This document shows positions 37,220-45,933 of a stretch of DNA of 60,238 bases, piece after piece. The stretch is from Rhodobacterales bacterium 56_14_T64 (lineage in GTDB: Bacteria > Pseudomonadota > Alphaproteobacteria > Rhodobacterales > Rhodobacteraceae): contig MAAY01000106.1 in the NCBI GenBank assembly GCA_002162795.1, positions 1 through 60,238 of the forward strand. Reading direction: 5' to 3'. The notes under the pieces are model-generated. The model worked only from the letters and a program-made list of their open reading frames with translations. It was not told the origin of the DNA and did not search any database. The translations under genes and the position numbers were made by a program. Positions within the stretch are counted from its first letter, which is position 1. Each line of letters starts with the position of its first letter.

Positions 37220-40200
37220 GTCATTTTTCTTGTGTTGTCATCGGCAATGAATCTCTGCTTATCGGTTGCGCCGAGACCCTGTTGCGACGCGGGCACGACA
37301 TCCGGGCGGTGGTCTCAACCGACCCCGTCATCCGGGCCTGGGCAGCGGATAACGGACTGCTTCAACACGACAAAGCCGCGGGTTTGACCGGCGGGTTTGA
37401 CTGGCTGTTCTCGATCGCCAACCTGACCCTGATCCCAGATTCCGTGCTGGCGCTGGCAGCGCGCGGGGCGGTCAACTTTCACGACGGACCATTGCCACGC
37501 TATGCCGGGCTGAACACGCCAAACTGGGCGTTGATCAACGGCGAGGTCGAACACGGCATCAGCTGGCACATGATTGAAGGCGGCGTTGACGAGGGCGACA
37601 TCATCGCCCAGCGCCTGTTCAACTTGGACAAGGATGAGACCGCATTCAGCCTGAATTCCAAATGCTACGCCGCCGCAATGGACAGCTTTGGCGATGTGGT
37701 AACCCAGTTGAACGATGATGCCTTGCAACGGCAACCACAAGATCTGATCCAGCGTCGCTATTTTTCCCGCGCGGACTGTCCGATCGCTGCTGGGCGGCTG
37801 GATTTCTCCCGCCCAACGGCAGAGCTGTCGCGGCTGGTGCGTGGGCTGGATTTTGGCGGTTATTGGAACCCGCTCTGTGCCGCCAAGGTCGAAATCGATG
37901 GCCAGGTTGTGCTGGTGGGTGCGGCCACGGCGGCTGATGGCTCTGGTCCCGCAGGCACGGTGCTGGAGATGACAAAAGACACGCTCACCGTCGCCACCAG
38001 CGATGGCGCGCTGACATTGAGCGGCTTGACCCTAGCAGACGGATCAGCTGTCGAATTAGCACAACTGTGCCAATCCGGTGATATTCTGCCAGCCCTGACC
38101 GCCGAGCAGGGCAGGGTGCTGACACAGCAAATGGCCACGACCCAAGCGGGTGAAACCCACTGGCGCCGGGCGTTGAAGACCATGCAGCCGGTGCAAGTGC
38201 CGCTGGCACGGGATCGGGCTGAATGTGGGTATGAAACACTGGATATTCCCATAGCCCAGACGCTGACGGTGATGCAGGTACAGGCTGCAGTGCTGGCCTG
38301 GGCAGTACTGGGCTCGGGTGAAGACACCGTCGATCTGGCGCTGTCCAGCGCCAATTTGACAGCAAAGGCCGTGCTAGGGCTGGTTTCAGGCTGGGTGCCG
38401 CTGCAGGCGCGCCGCGATGAGACGCTGCCCGACCTGTTGCCCCGGCTGGAGATGGATCTGGCCAAGGTTTCCAAATATGGTGGCTTTGCCACAGACCTGA
38501 TCGCCCGCGACCCTGAGCTGGCACCACAGCGCATGCCCGATCTAGGCCTGATGCTGGACGCTGACGCCCCGATCAATGGGTGCGCCGCAACTCTGGCCCT
38601 GACCAATGACAGCGCTAGATTGCACATCGACTGCGCCCAACTGGGCAAGGATGAGGCAGCGCTTCTAGCTGCCCGCCTGAGTAAAGCCCTCACCGAAATT
38701 TCAAACCTTGATGACCAACCTCTGTCAGCAGTGTCGATCTTGCCGGAAGGCGAACGCCGCAAGATCTTGACCCAATGGAATGCCACGGCCCGGGATTACA
38801 CCGCAGACCTGACCATCCACGCCGCTTTCGAGGCGCAGGTTCGCCGCAGCCCCGAGGCCACCGCGCTGGTCTATGAGGATCAGAGCCTCAGCTATGCGAC
38901 ACTGAATGCCCGCGCCAATGCACTGGCTGCGCAGCTGCAAAGTCTGGGCGTCAAACCCGGCAGTCATGTTGGTCTCTATGTCGGGCGCTCATCTGAATTG
39001 GTTATTGCCGCACTTGCGGTGATGAAGGCCGGTGGTGCCTATGTGCCGCTGGACCCGGCCTATCCTGCTGATCGCATTGCCCACTATATCACTGACAGTC
39101 AGGCGCAGGTGATTATCACACAGTCCGGACTGCGCGACAGTCTTCCTGCATCAGGCGCGCAGGTGGTTGAGATCGATAGCAATGCCACAGCCGACGTCAA
39201 TCAAGCGGATGTGGATGGCGGGGCAACAGCACAGGATCTGGCCTATCTGATCTACACCTCAGGCTCGACCGGGACGCCCAAGGGTGTGATGCTGCGTCAC
39301 GCCAATGTGGCGAACTTCTTTGCCGGCATGGATGACCGCATCCCGCACCGCGCAGGGAATATCTGGCTGGCACTGACCAGCTTGTCGTTCGACATCTCAG
39401 TTCTAGAACTGTTCTGGACCTTGTCACGCGGTTTGAAACTGGTGCTGTCCAGCGATGAAAGCCGGTTGAACTTGTCAAACGGTCCCATTGCAATGTCCAA
39501 CCGCAAGATGGATTTCAATCTGTTTTATTGGGGCAATGACGACGGGCCGGGACCGAAGAAATACCAGCTGCTACTGGATGGGGCCCGCTTTGCCGATCAG
39601 AACGGCTTTAACGCTGTGTGGACGCCCGAGCGGCATTTCCACGCCTTTGGCGGTCCCTACCCCAACCCGGCAGTGACCGGCGCGGCTGTGGCGGCGGTCA
39701 CCGAAAACATCGGCGTGCGCGCTGGGTCCTGTGTCGCCCCCCTGCATCACCCAGCCCGTATCGCTGAGGAATGGTCGGTGATCGACAACCTGACCAATGG
39801 CCGCGCCGGGATTGGCTTTGCCTCGGGCTGGCAACCGGATGATTTCATCCTGCGCCCGAAAAACACTCCGCCCGCCAATAAACCCGCTTTGTATCAGGCC
39901 ATCGAAACCGTGCGCAAACTGTGGCGCGGCGAAGAAGTCGAATTCCCCCGCCAGGATGGCACCAATCATGCGGTGGTGACCCAGCCGCGACCAGTCTCCA
40001 AAGAACTACCGATCTGGGTGACGACCGCAGGCAATCCCGACACCTGGCGCGAAGCCGGTGAGATTGGTGCCAATGTGCTGACCCACCTGCTGGGGCAGAG
40101 CATCGACGAAGTGGCCGGCAAGATCCGCATCTACCACGGTGCTCTGCGCGCCGCCGGACACAACCCGGATGATTTCACCGTTACTCTGATGCTACACACC

Positions 40201-41811
40201 TATCTGGATGACACCCGCGAACAGGCGCGTGCCATTGCCCGCGAACCGATGAAGGATTACCTGCGCGCGGCCGCCGGGCTGATCAAACAATATGCTTGGG
40301 CCTTTCCCGCCTTTAAGCGCCCCAAAGGCGTAACAAACGCCTTTGAAATGCAGTTGGATATTCTCAGCGAGGATGAGCTGGAGGCGATCCTTGAGTTTGC
40401 CTTTGAGCGGTATTTTGAGGACTCAGGGCTATTTGGCACCGTGCAGGACGCAGTGGCACGGGTGGAACAGCTGAAACGCATCGGAGTGGATGAGATTGCC
40501 TGTCTGATCGACTATGGCATCGAACCTGCAGTGGTGATGGAGGGGCTGAAACCGCTGGCCGAAGTGTTGCGCCGGTCCAATGCGCCCACTGAACTGGCCG
40601 CGGATGACTTCTCGCTGGCTGCGCAGATCATACGCCACGATGTCAGCCACATGCAATGCACTCCGTCGATGGCGCGGATGATTTCGATGAACGACGAGGC
40701 GCGGATGGCGCTGGGCCAATTGCAGCAGCTGATGATCGGCGGCGAGGCGCTGCCGGGGGATCTGGTGGCCACGCTGCGCCAGTGCACGCAGGCGCAGATC
40801 CACAATATGTATGGGCCGACCGAGACCACCATCTGGTCCACAGTGCAAACACTTGATGCAACCCCGTCGGGCACCGCCTCGATCGGGACGCCGATTGCCA
40901 ATACCAGCGTTTATGTTCTGGACGATACCTGCCAGCCCATGCCCATCGGCGCTGTTGGGGAATTGTTCATTGGTGGCGATGGCGTTGCGGCGGGCTATTG
41001 GCAGCGCCAGGACCTGACCGCCAGCCAGTTTGTGCCTGATCCCTTTGCCGGCGGTGACGCGCGGATGTATCGCACCGGCGATCTGGTGCGCTGGCGCGGC
41101 GATGGCTGTCTCGACTTCCTTGGTCGCAGCGACACGCAGGTGAAAATCCGCGGCCAACGGATTGAACTTGGCGAGATCGAAGCTGCTTTGGTTGATTTTT
41201 CCGGGGTCAACAGTGCTGTGGTCGTTGCGCGCGAGTTGGGCGGCAACGAGCAACTGGTTGGCTATATCACCACTTCCTCCCCAGTGGACGATTTGGCCTT
41301 GCGTGGCAGTCTGGCGTTGCGTCTTGCCGAGGTGATGGTGCCCGCGCATATCGTGACGCTGGATGACTTCCCGTTGACGCCAAACAAAAAGATCGACCGC
41401 AATGCCTTGCCCGATCCATTGCCTGCCCATGAAGTGACTGCAGTTGATGCGCCTTCTCCAACCGCTGGGGCGCAGGCGCAAATTGCTGCTATCTGGGGGC
41501 GTATTCTGGGCGTCGCCAACGTCCGCGCGCAGGACAATTTCTTTGCGCTGGGTGGGCATTCTCTGCTGGCGGTTCAGGCCCATCGCGATATCCGGGCCGA
41601 AACCGGCGCGACCAAGCTGTCGATCACCGACATCTTCCGCTTTCCAACCCTGTCCGGCCTCGCCACACATCTGGAGGGATTGACTGGTGGTGGTCCTTTG
41701 GTCGAAGACAAACCTGATGCCGAGGCATTGGCCGCAACTGAAGCCGCCAAGTCGGACACCATGTCAAAACGCCGCGCGATGCGGGCAAACCGCAAAGCAA
41801 GGACCGGATGA
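37216..41811 (+). CDS. NRPS: formyltransferase - adenylation split by luciferase-like monooxygenase - carrier
   Basis: A 1531-residue protein. Residues 1-190 are a formyltransferase with N87 and H89 (NFHDGPLP) and D125 (GVDEGD), the full catalytic triad; about 195-280 resemble its C-terminal domain. Residues about 285-510 look like a degenerate half condensation domain without HHxxxDG. Adenylation motifs are A3 YTSGSTGTPKG (680-690), A4 FDISVLELF (725), then a luciferase-like FMN monooxygenase (about 750-1120, MDFNLFYWGNDD, MupA/Atu3671 type), then A5 NMYGPTETT (1197), A7 YRTGDL (1285) and A10 NKKIDRNALP (1390). The carrier serine is S1449 in ALGGHSL. The layout recalls a formylating initiation module such as LgrA. 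The Lys/Arg-rich tail is unusual. It overlaps the glycosyltransferase and PPTase genes. Confidence 0.95.
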   Translation: MSHFSCVVIGNESLLIGCAETLLRRGHDIRAVVSTDPVIRAWAADNGLLQHDKAAGLTGGFDWLFSIANLTLIPDSVLALAARGAVNFHDGPLPRYAGLNTPNWALINGEVEHGISWHMIEGGVDEGDIIAQRLFNLDKDETAFSLNSKCYAAAMDSFGDVVTQLNDDALQRQPQDLIQRRYFSRADCPIAAGRLDFSRPTAELSRLVRGLDFGGYWNPLCAAKVEIDGQVVLVGAATAADGSGPAGTVLEMTKDTLTVATSDGALTLSGLTLADGSAVELAQLCQSGDILPALTAEQGRVLTQQMATTQAGETHWRRALKTMQPVQVPLARDRAECGYETLDIPIAQTLTVMQVQAAVLAWAVLGSGEDTVDLALSSANLTAKAVLGLVSGWVPLQARRDETLPDLLPRLEMDLAKVSKYGGFATDLIARDPELAPQRMPDLGLMLDADAPINGCAATLALTNDSARLHIDCAQLGKDEAALLAARLSKALTEISNLDDQPLSAVSILPEGERRKILTQWNATARDYTADLTIHAAFEAQVRRSPEATALVYEDQSLSYATLNARANALAAQLQSLGVKPGSHVGLYVGRSSELVIAALAVMKAGGAYVPLDPAYPADRIAHYITDSQAQVIITQSGLRDSLPASGAQVVEIDSNATADVNQADVDGGATAQDLAYLIYTSGSTGTPKGVMLRHANVANFFAGMDDRIPHRAGNIWLALTSLSFDISVLELFWTLSRGLKLVLSSDESRLNLSNGPIAMSNRKMDFNLFYWGNDDGPGPKKYQLLLDGARFADQNGFNAVWTPERHFHAFGGPYPNPAVTGAAVAAVTENIGVRAGSCVAPLHHPARIAEEWSVIDNLTNGRAGIGFASGWQPDDFILRPKNTPPANKPALYQAIETVRKLWRGEEVEFPRQDGTNHAVVTQPRPVSKELPIWVTTAGNPDTWREAGEIGANVLTHLLGQSIDEVAGKIRIYHGALRAAGHNPDDFTVTLMLHTYLDDTREQARAIAREPMKDYLRAAAGLIKQYAWAFPAFKRPKGVTNAFEMQLDILSEDELEAILEFAFERYFEDSGLFGTVQDAVARVEQLKRIGVDEIACLIDYGIEPAVVMEGLKPLAEVLRRSNAPTELAADDFSLAAQIIRHDVSHMQCTPSMARMISMNDEARMALGQLQQLMIGGEALPGDLVATLRQCTQAQIHNMYGPTETTIWSTVQTLDATPSGTASIGTPIANTSVYVLDDTCQPMPIGAVGELFIGGDGVAAGYWQRQDLTASQFVPDPFAGGDARMYRTGDLVRWRGDGCLDFLGRSDTQVKIRGQRIELGEIEAALVDFSGVNSAVVVARELGGNEQLVGYITTSSPVDDLALRGSLALRLAEVMVPAHIVTLDDFPLTPNKKIDRNALPDPLPAHEVTAVDAPSPTAGAQAQIAAIWGRILGVANVRAQDNFFALGGHSLLAVQAHRDIRAETGATKLSITDIFRFPTLSGLATHLEGLTGGGPLVEDKPDAEALAATEAAKSDTMSKRRAMRANRKARTG

Positions 41812-42494
41812 GTACAGCCCCAACGACGCAGATTGCGGAACGGTTAGCCCTAGCCCGACCGCTGTTTGGCGCGGATGTGGCGCTGGCGGTGAGCGATCCA
41901 CTGGACAACCCACCTGCCCCGTTTGCAGCGGAACTGGCCTGCCTGTCGCCAAATGCAGTCGACAAACGCCGCCGCGAGTTTGCCGCTGGCCGCGCAGCCG
42001 CCCATGCGGCGATGGTTGATCTGGGACGTTTGCCGCACCCCATTTTAGTGGGCGAGAAGCGCGCGCCGATCTGGCCTGATGGCTTGGCCGGCTCGATCAC
42101 CCACACTCGCAGCTGCGCCATGGCTGTGGTTGCTCATAGCAGTGATCTCTGCGCTCTGGGCATTGATGTCGAGGAAGACACACCACTGGCCGACAATCTG
42201 CTGTCAGCAATTTGCTCAGAGCAAGAACAGCACTGGCTACAGACTCAGGCCAATCCTGGCCAGTTGGCCAAGGTGATATTTTCGGCCAAAGAAGCCGCCT
42301 ATAAATGCCAGTACACTTTAAGCGAACGGTTTTTCGGCTTTGACGGCATGGAATTGGTGCTAGATTTGGAGCAGGGTAATTTTCAGGCCTACTTCACCGC
42401 CGAGCAACCGCCTTTTGCTCAAGGGACCGTGATTGAAGGGCGTTTTGCCATCGGTGCTGGGGTGATTGTAACCAGTGCTGAGATGCGCAGCTAA
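41808..42494 (+). CDS. 4'-Phosphopantetheinyl transferase (EntD type)
   Basis: A 228-residue EntD/Sfp-type enzyme that loads CoA's phosphopantetheine onto carrier proteins. Motifs are RRREFAAGRAAAHAAM, PDGLAGSITHT, ALGIDVEED with the Mg-binding residues, and FSAKEAAYKCQY. The length and the order of motifs fit EntD. It overlaps the NRPS stop codon (ATGA), so it is made along with the carrier proteins of the PKS and NRPS and very likely activates both. Confidence 0.95.
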   Translation: MSTAPTTQIAERLALARPLFGADVALAVSDPLDNPPAPFAAELACLSPNAVDKRRREFAAGRAAAHAAMVDLGRLPHPILVGEKRAPIWPDGLAGSITHTRSCAMAVVAHSSDLCALGIDVEEDTPLADNLLSAICSEQEQHWLQTQANPGQLAKVIFSAKEAAYKCQYTLSERFFGFDGMELVLDLEQGNFQAYFTAEQPPFAQGTVIEGRFAIGAGVIVTSAEMRS

Positions 42495-42520
42495 GGAGAC
42501 GCCGAGATGAGGCGACAGCA

Positions 42521-43423
42521 ATGAAACGACGGGGATTTCTGGCCCTTCTAACGTTACTACCCGCCTTTGGTGCGGCTGCTTCCACGGTACCAGTGCAGAT
42601 ACTGTCCCCACCGGCTACGCCGCTGAACGTCTTTCATCTGGGGCATTCTTTGGTCGGCAGTGACATGCCGCACATGTTGGCGCAGCTAGCAGGTGATGGG
42701 CACCGCTGGAACAGCCAGCTTGGGTCAGGCACCAGTCTGAAACAGCACTGGGAACCGAGCGAGGACATCCTGGATTTTGACAAGGTCAACCCTCCCCCGA
42801 TCTACCGCGACGCGCATGAGGCGCTGGGGTCAGGCGAGTATGATGCCGTGGTGCTGACCGAGATGGTCGAGCTGCGCGACGCGGTGCGCTATCATGGATC
42901 GGCCAAATATTTGCGCAAATGGGGCAATCTGGTGCGCGAAGCCTCACCCGATACCCGTATTTACCTGTATGAGACATGGCACCGACTGGATGATCCTGCA
43001 GGCTGGCTGGATCGGATCGACAACGATTTGGACAAATTGTGGCTGGGCAAATTGGCGGGGTCAGATACGCGCCGAAACCCAAAACGCCCGATCTATCTGA
43101 TCCCCGGCGGCCAAGTGATGGCCGCTGTGGCACGTGCAGCCGAAGCAGGCCAGATCGACGGGCTGACCAAACGCCAACAGTTGTTTGCACTGGAACCATC
43201 AGGCAAACAGGACATGATTCATTTCAGCGACCTGGGGGCCTATGTGCTGGCACTGACACATTATTCGGTTTTGTATCACCGCTCGGCTGCTGGCTTGCCG
43301 CACAAATTGACCCGCGCTGTTGGCAGCAAGGCGAATGCACTGTCTGTCATGGCAGCGCGTCAGGTGCAGGATATTGTCTGGCAGGTGGTGACCGCGCTGC
43401 CCCGCACCGGAGTCGCACGATGA
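42521..43423 (+). CDS. SGNH-hydrolase-like exported protein
   Basis: A 300-residue protein with a possible Tat-type leader (MKRRGFLALLTLLPAFGAAAS). The mature part has FHLGHSLVGSDMP, matching the SGNH GxSL block, and DMIHFSDLGAYVLALTHYSVLYH, which fits the block V DxxH region. In between are YETWHRLDDPAGWLDRID and YLIPGGQVMAAVARAAEAG. It would be a periplasmic esterase or O-acyltransferase-like enzyme that edits acyl groups on the polysaccharide or product. It is paralogous to the N-terminal part of the next protein. The ATG at 42521 has GAGG eight bases upstream; its stop overlaps the next start. Confidence 0.8.
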   Translation: MKRRGFLALLTLLPAFGAAASTVPVQILSPPATPLNVFHLGHSLVGSDMPHMLAQLAGDGHRWNSQLGSGTSLKQHWEPSEDILDFDKVNPPPIYRDAHEALGSGEYDAVVLTEMVELRDAVRYHGSAKYLRKWGNLVREASPDTRIYLYETWHRLDDPAGWLDRIDNDLDKLWLGKLAGSDTRRNPKRPIYLIPGGQVMAAVARAAEAGQIDGLTKRQQLFALEPSGKQDMIHFSDLGAYVLALTHYSVLYHRSAAGLPHKLTRAVGSKANALSVMAARQVQDIVWQVVTALPRTGVAR

Positions 43424-45933
43424 GCTGGAGCACCATCATAGGGTCGGTGGTGATGATCGGTCACAGCCTGTTTGGTCCCGACAATCCGCAGATGCTGAAC
43501 CAATTGCTGAACGCCCGCAGCGAGGCCGCTGTTTCAGTTGAGGCCCAGATCATCAATGGGGCGCCGTTGCAGTACAACTGGGACCACGCTGACAGCGCCG
43601 AGGGCATCAATGCCCGCATCCGGCTGCGCCAACCCACTGACGCTGTCATCGTGACCGAAGCCATCCCACTGGCCAATCACCTGAAATGGAGCAACACACC
43701 GGATGCCGTGACGCGATTTTACTACCTGTCGCTCGCCGCCAATCGGAACACTCAGTTCTACGTGCAAGAAACCTGGCACAGTCTGGATAGCGGCAGCGGC
43801 AAGGTGGTCGAGTTTGACGACGGCATGGCCATCCCCTGGCGCGACCGGCTGGCGCAGGACTTGCCGCGCTGGCAAGGCGTGGTCGACAAGGTCAATGCCA
43901 ACACTGGCGGCACCATTAAGCTGCTGCCCGCGGGTCAAGCCATGGCGCGACTGGATGACGCTATTCAGGCCGGCACTGTACCGGGGTTAAAGCGCATCAA
44001 CGATGTGTTTTCCGACGATATCCACCCCAATGACATCGGGTTCTATTTCATTGCCCTGCTGCAATATGCGGTGCTGACGGGCGACGATCCCCAGGGCCTG
44101 CCCCACCAACTGAGCGATCGATGGGGCGCAGATTACGACGCGCCCTCGCCCCAGCTGGCCAAACGATTGCAACAGATCGCGTGGGAAGCCGCGCAGGGCC
44201 ACTCAACCCGCACCGCATTGCCACCCGATCCCGCGCAGATGCCGGGCGAACCCGAGGCAACGCGGCTCAACACCCCGTTCTCGGACGTTAAAGCCGCGGT
44301 CAACACGGCAACGCGCCAACCCATTGCCATCAACCTGGCACCAATCGCCGACTGGAGCCCGCAGGCTCCGTTTTTGGATCACTTCAAAACCGCTCGGCCC
44401 TGGATTGGCCATATCGCGGGCCAATGGGGCGGTGCTGGGCATGATGATTTGGCGGTAGCTGGCTATCTGGGCCCCGACGGCTGGCCCACCGCTATTCCGC
44501 CCGAGCTGGGCTCCATCGGCACGGTGATCCTGACCGACCTGCCAGAAACAGCTACCTCGCTGACCGGGCGCTATCTGCTGCAGTTCGAGGGCGACGGCAT
44601 TATCGAGGTCTCGGGGCGGGGTCGCAACGTGCGCTATGGTCAAGGCCAGGTTTGGTTCGACTTCACGCCCGGCCCCGGCCCGGTTGAGATCCGCATCCAG
44701 CGCACTGATCGGGATCACACCGATAACTATGTCCGCAATATTACTGTGGTCAAACAAGAGCATCTGGACGCCCATGAGGCTGGTGCCCTGTTCAATCCTC
44801 TGTGGCTGGACCACTTGCAGGGATTTGCGGCGCTGAGGTTCATGGATTGGATGGCCACCAATGGATCGGGCCAGATAGGCTGGGAGGACCGCCCACAGGT
44901 CACGGACTACACCTGGGGCCGCACTGGGGTCCCCGCCGAGGTGATGCTGGAGTTGGCCAAGCAACTGAACACAGCCCCTTGGTTCACCATGCCGCATGCC
45001 GCAGACGACAGCTATTTTCGCCAGTTCGCCCGGATGGCTGCCGATAGTCTACAGGACGGCCACAAGACCTATGTGGAATACTCAAACGAAGTCTGGAACT
45101 GGCAGTTTGTGCAGGCCAAATGGGCCGATGATCAGGCCCGCACGCGCTGGGGCGGTGATGATCTGTGGATGCAGTTCTACGGTGGCCGCGCCGCCGAAAT
45201 GGCCATGATCTGGGGCGAGGCCTTTGGCGAACATGCCTCTGGTCAACTGGTGCGGGTGATGGCCACCCAGACCGGCTGGCTGGGTCTGGAACAACAGATC
45301 CTGAAGGCCCCGCTGTGGGCCGCCGAACAAGCCAACCGCCGCGCCCCCGCCGACTATTTCGATGCTTATGCGGTGACCGGCTATTTTGGCGGCGTCCTGG
45401 GTCTGAAAGATCGGGCTGGCGTGGTACGAGCCTGGATCGCCGACAGTGCCGAACGGGCTGAAGACACCGCCAAGAGCAAGAGTTTAAAGGGTCAGGCACG
45501 CCGCGACTTTATCAAAGCGCATCGCTATGATGTCGCCAGCGCTCAGGCCGGTCTAGAGCTGCGCGACGGGCTGATTTCAGGCGATCCAACGGATACACTA
45601 ACCGATCTGCTGGGAACCGTGTTGCCCTATCACGCGGATATTGCTGCCGAACATGGGCTGGACCTGATCATGTACGAAGGCGGCAGCCATGTGGTCGGCA
45701 TCGGGCCCATGGTTGATGATGCAGCGCTGACCGGGTTCTTCACGCACTTCAACTATACACCTGAAATGGGCGCGCTTTACACAGAGTTACTGGCCGGTTG
45801 GCAGGCCCTCGGCGGGCAGATGTTCACGGCCTATACCGATGTCTACACCCCGGCCAAATGGGGAAGCTGGGGCGCATTACGCACCCTTAGCGATGATAAT
45901 CCCCGCTGGGACGCTTTGGTGGCGGTGCGATGA
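43420..45933 (+). CDS. SGNH-like domain fused to a glycosidase-like domain
   Basis: An 837-residue protein. Residues 1 to about 240 repeat the fold of the upstream gene: MIGHSLFGPDNPQML, YVQETWHSLDSGSG, LLPAGQAMARLDDAIQAG and DDIHPNDIGFYFIALLQYAVL. A middle part (about 290-470) looks like a beta-sandwich. The C-terminal region contains TYVEYSNEVWNWQFVQAKW, which resembles the acid/base Asn-Glu site of GH-A clan glycoside hydrolases, and IMYEGGSHVVGIG, a plausible nucleophile. A polysaccharide lyase/hydrolase or remodelling role is suggested. There is no clear signal peptide in the chosen start (ATGA overlap at 43420). The exact family is not recognised. Confidence 0.75.
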   Translation: MSWSTIIGSVVMIGHSLFGPDNPQMLNQLLNARSEAAVSVEAQIINGAPLQYNWDHADSAEGINARIRLRQPTDAVIVTEAIPLANHLKWSNTPDAVTRFYYLSLAANRNTQFYVQETWHSLDSGSGKVVEFDDGMAIPWRDRLAQDLPRWQGVVDKVNANTGGTIKLLPAGQAMARLDDAIQAGTVPGLKRINDVFSDDIHPNDIGFYFIALLQYAVLTGDDPQGLPHQLSDRWGADYDAPSPQLAKRLQQIAWEAAQGHSTRTALPPDPAQMPGEPEATRLNTPFSDVKAAVNTATRQPIAINLAPIADWSPQAPFLDHFKTARPWIGHIAGQWGGAGHDDLAVAGYLGPDGWPTAIPPELGSIGTVILTDLPETATSLTGRYLLQFEGDGIIEVSGRGRNVRYGQGQVWFDFTPGPGPVEIRIQRTDRDHTDNYVRNITVVKQEHLDAHEAGALFNPLWLDHLQGFAALRFMDWMATNGSGQIGWEDRPQVTDYTWGRTGVPAEVMLELAKQLNTAPWFTMPHAADDSYFRQFARMAADSLQDGHKTYVEYSNEVWNWQFVQAKWADDQARTRWGGDDLWMQFYGGRAAEMAMIWGEAFGEHASGQLVRVMATQTGWLGLEQQILKAPLWAAEQANRRAPADYFDAYAVTGYFGGVLGLKDRAGVVRAWIADSAERAEDTAKSKSLKGQARRDFIKAHRYDVASAQAGLELRDGLISGDPTDTLTDLLGTVLPYHADIAAEHGLDLIMYEGGSHVVGIGPMVDDAALTGFFTHFNYTPEMGALYTELLAGWQALGGQMFTAYTDVYTPAKWGSWGALRTLSDDNPRWDALVAVR

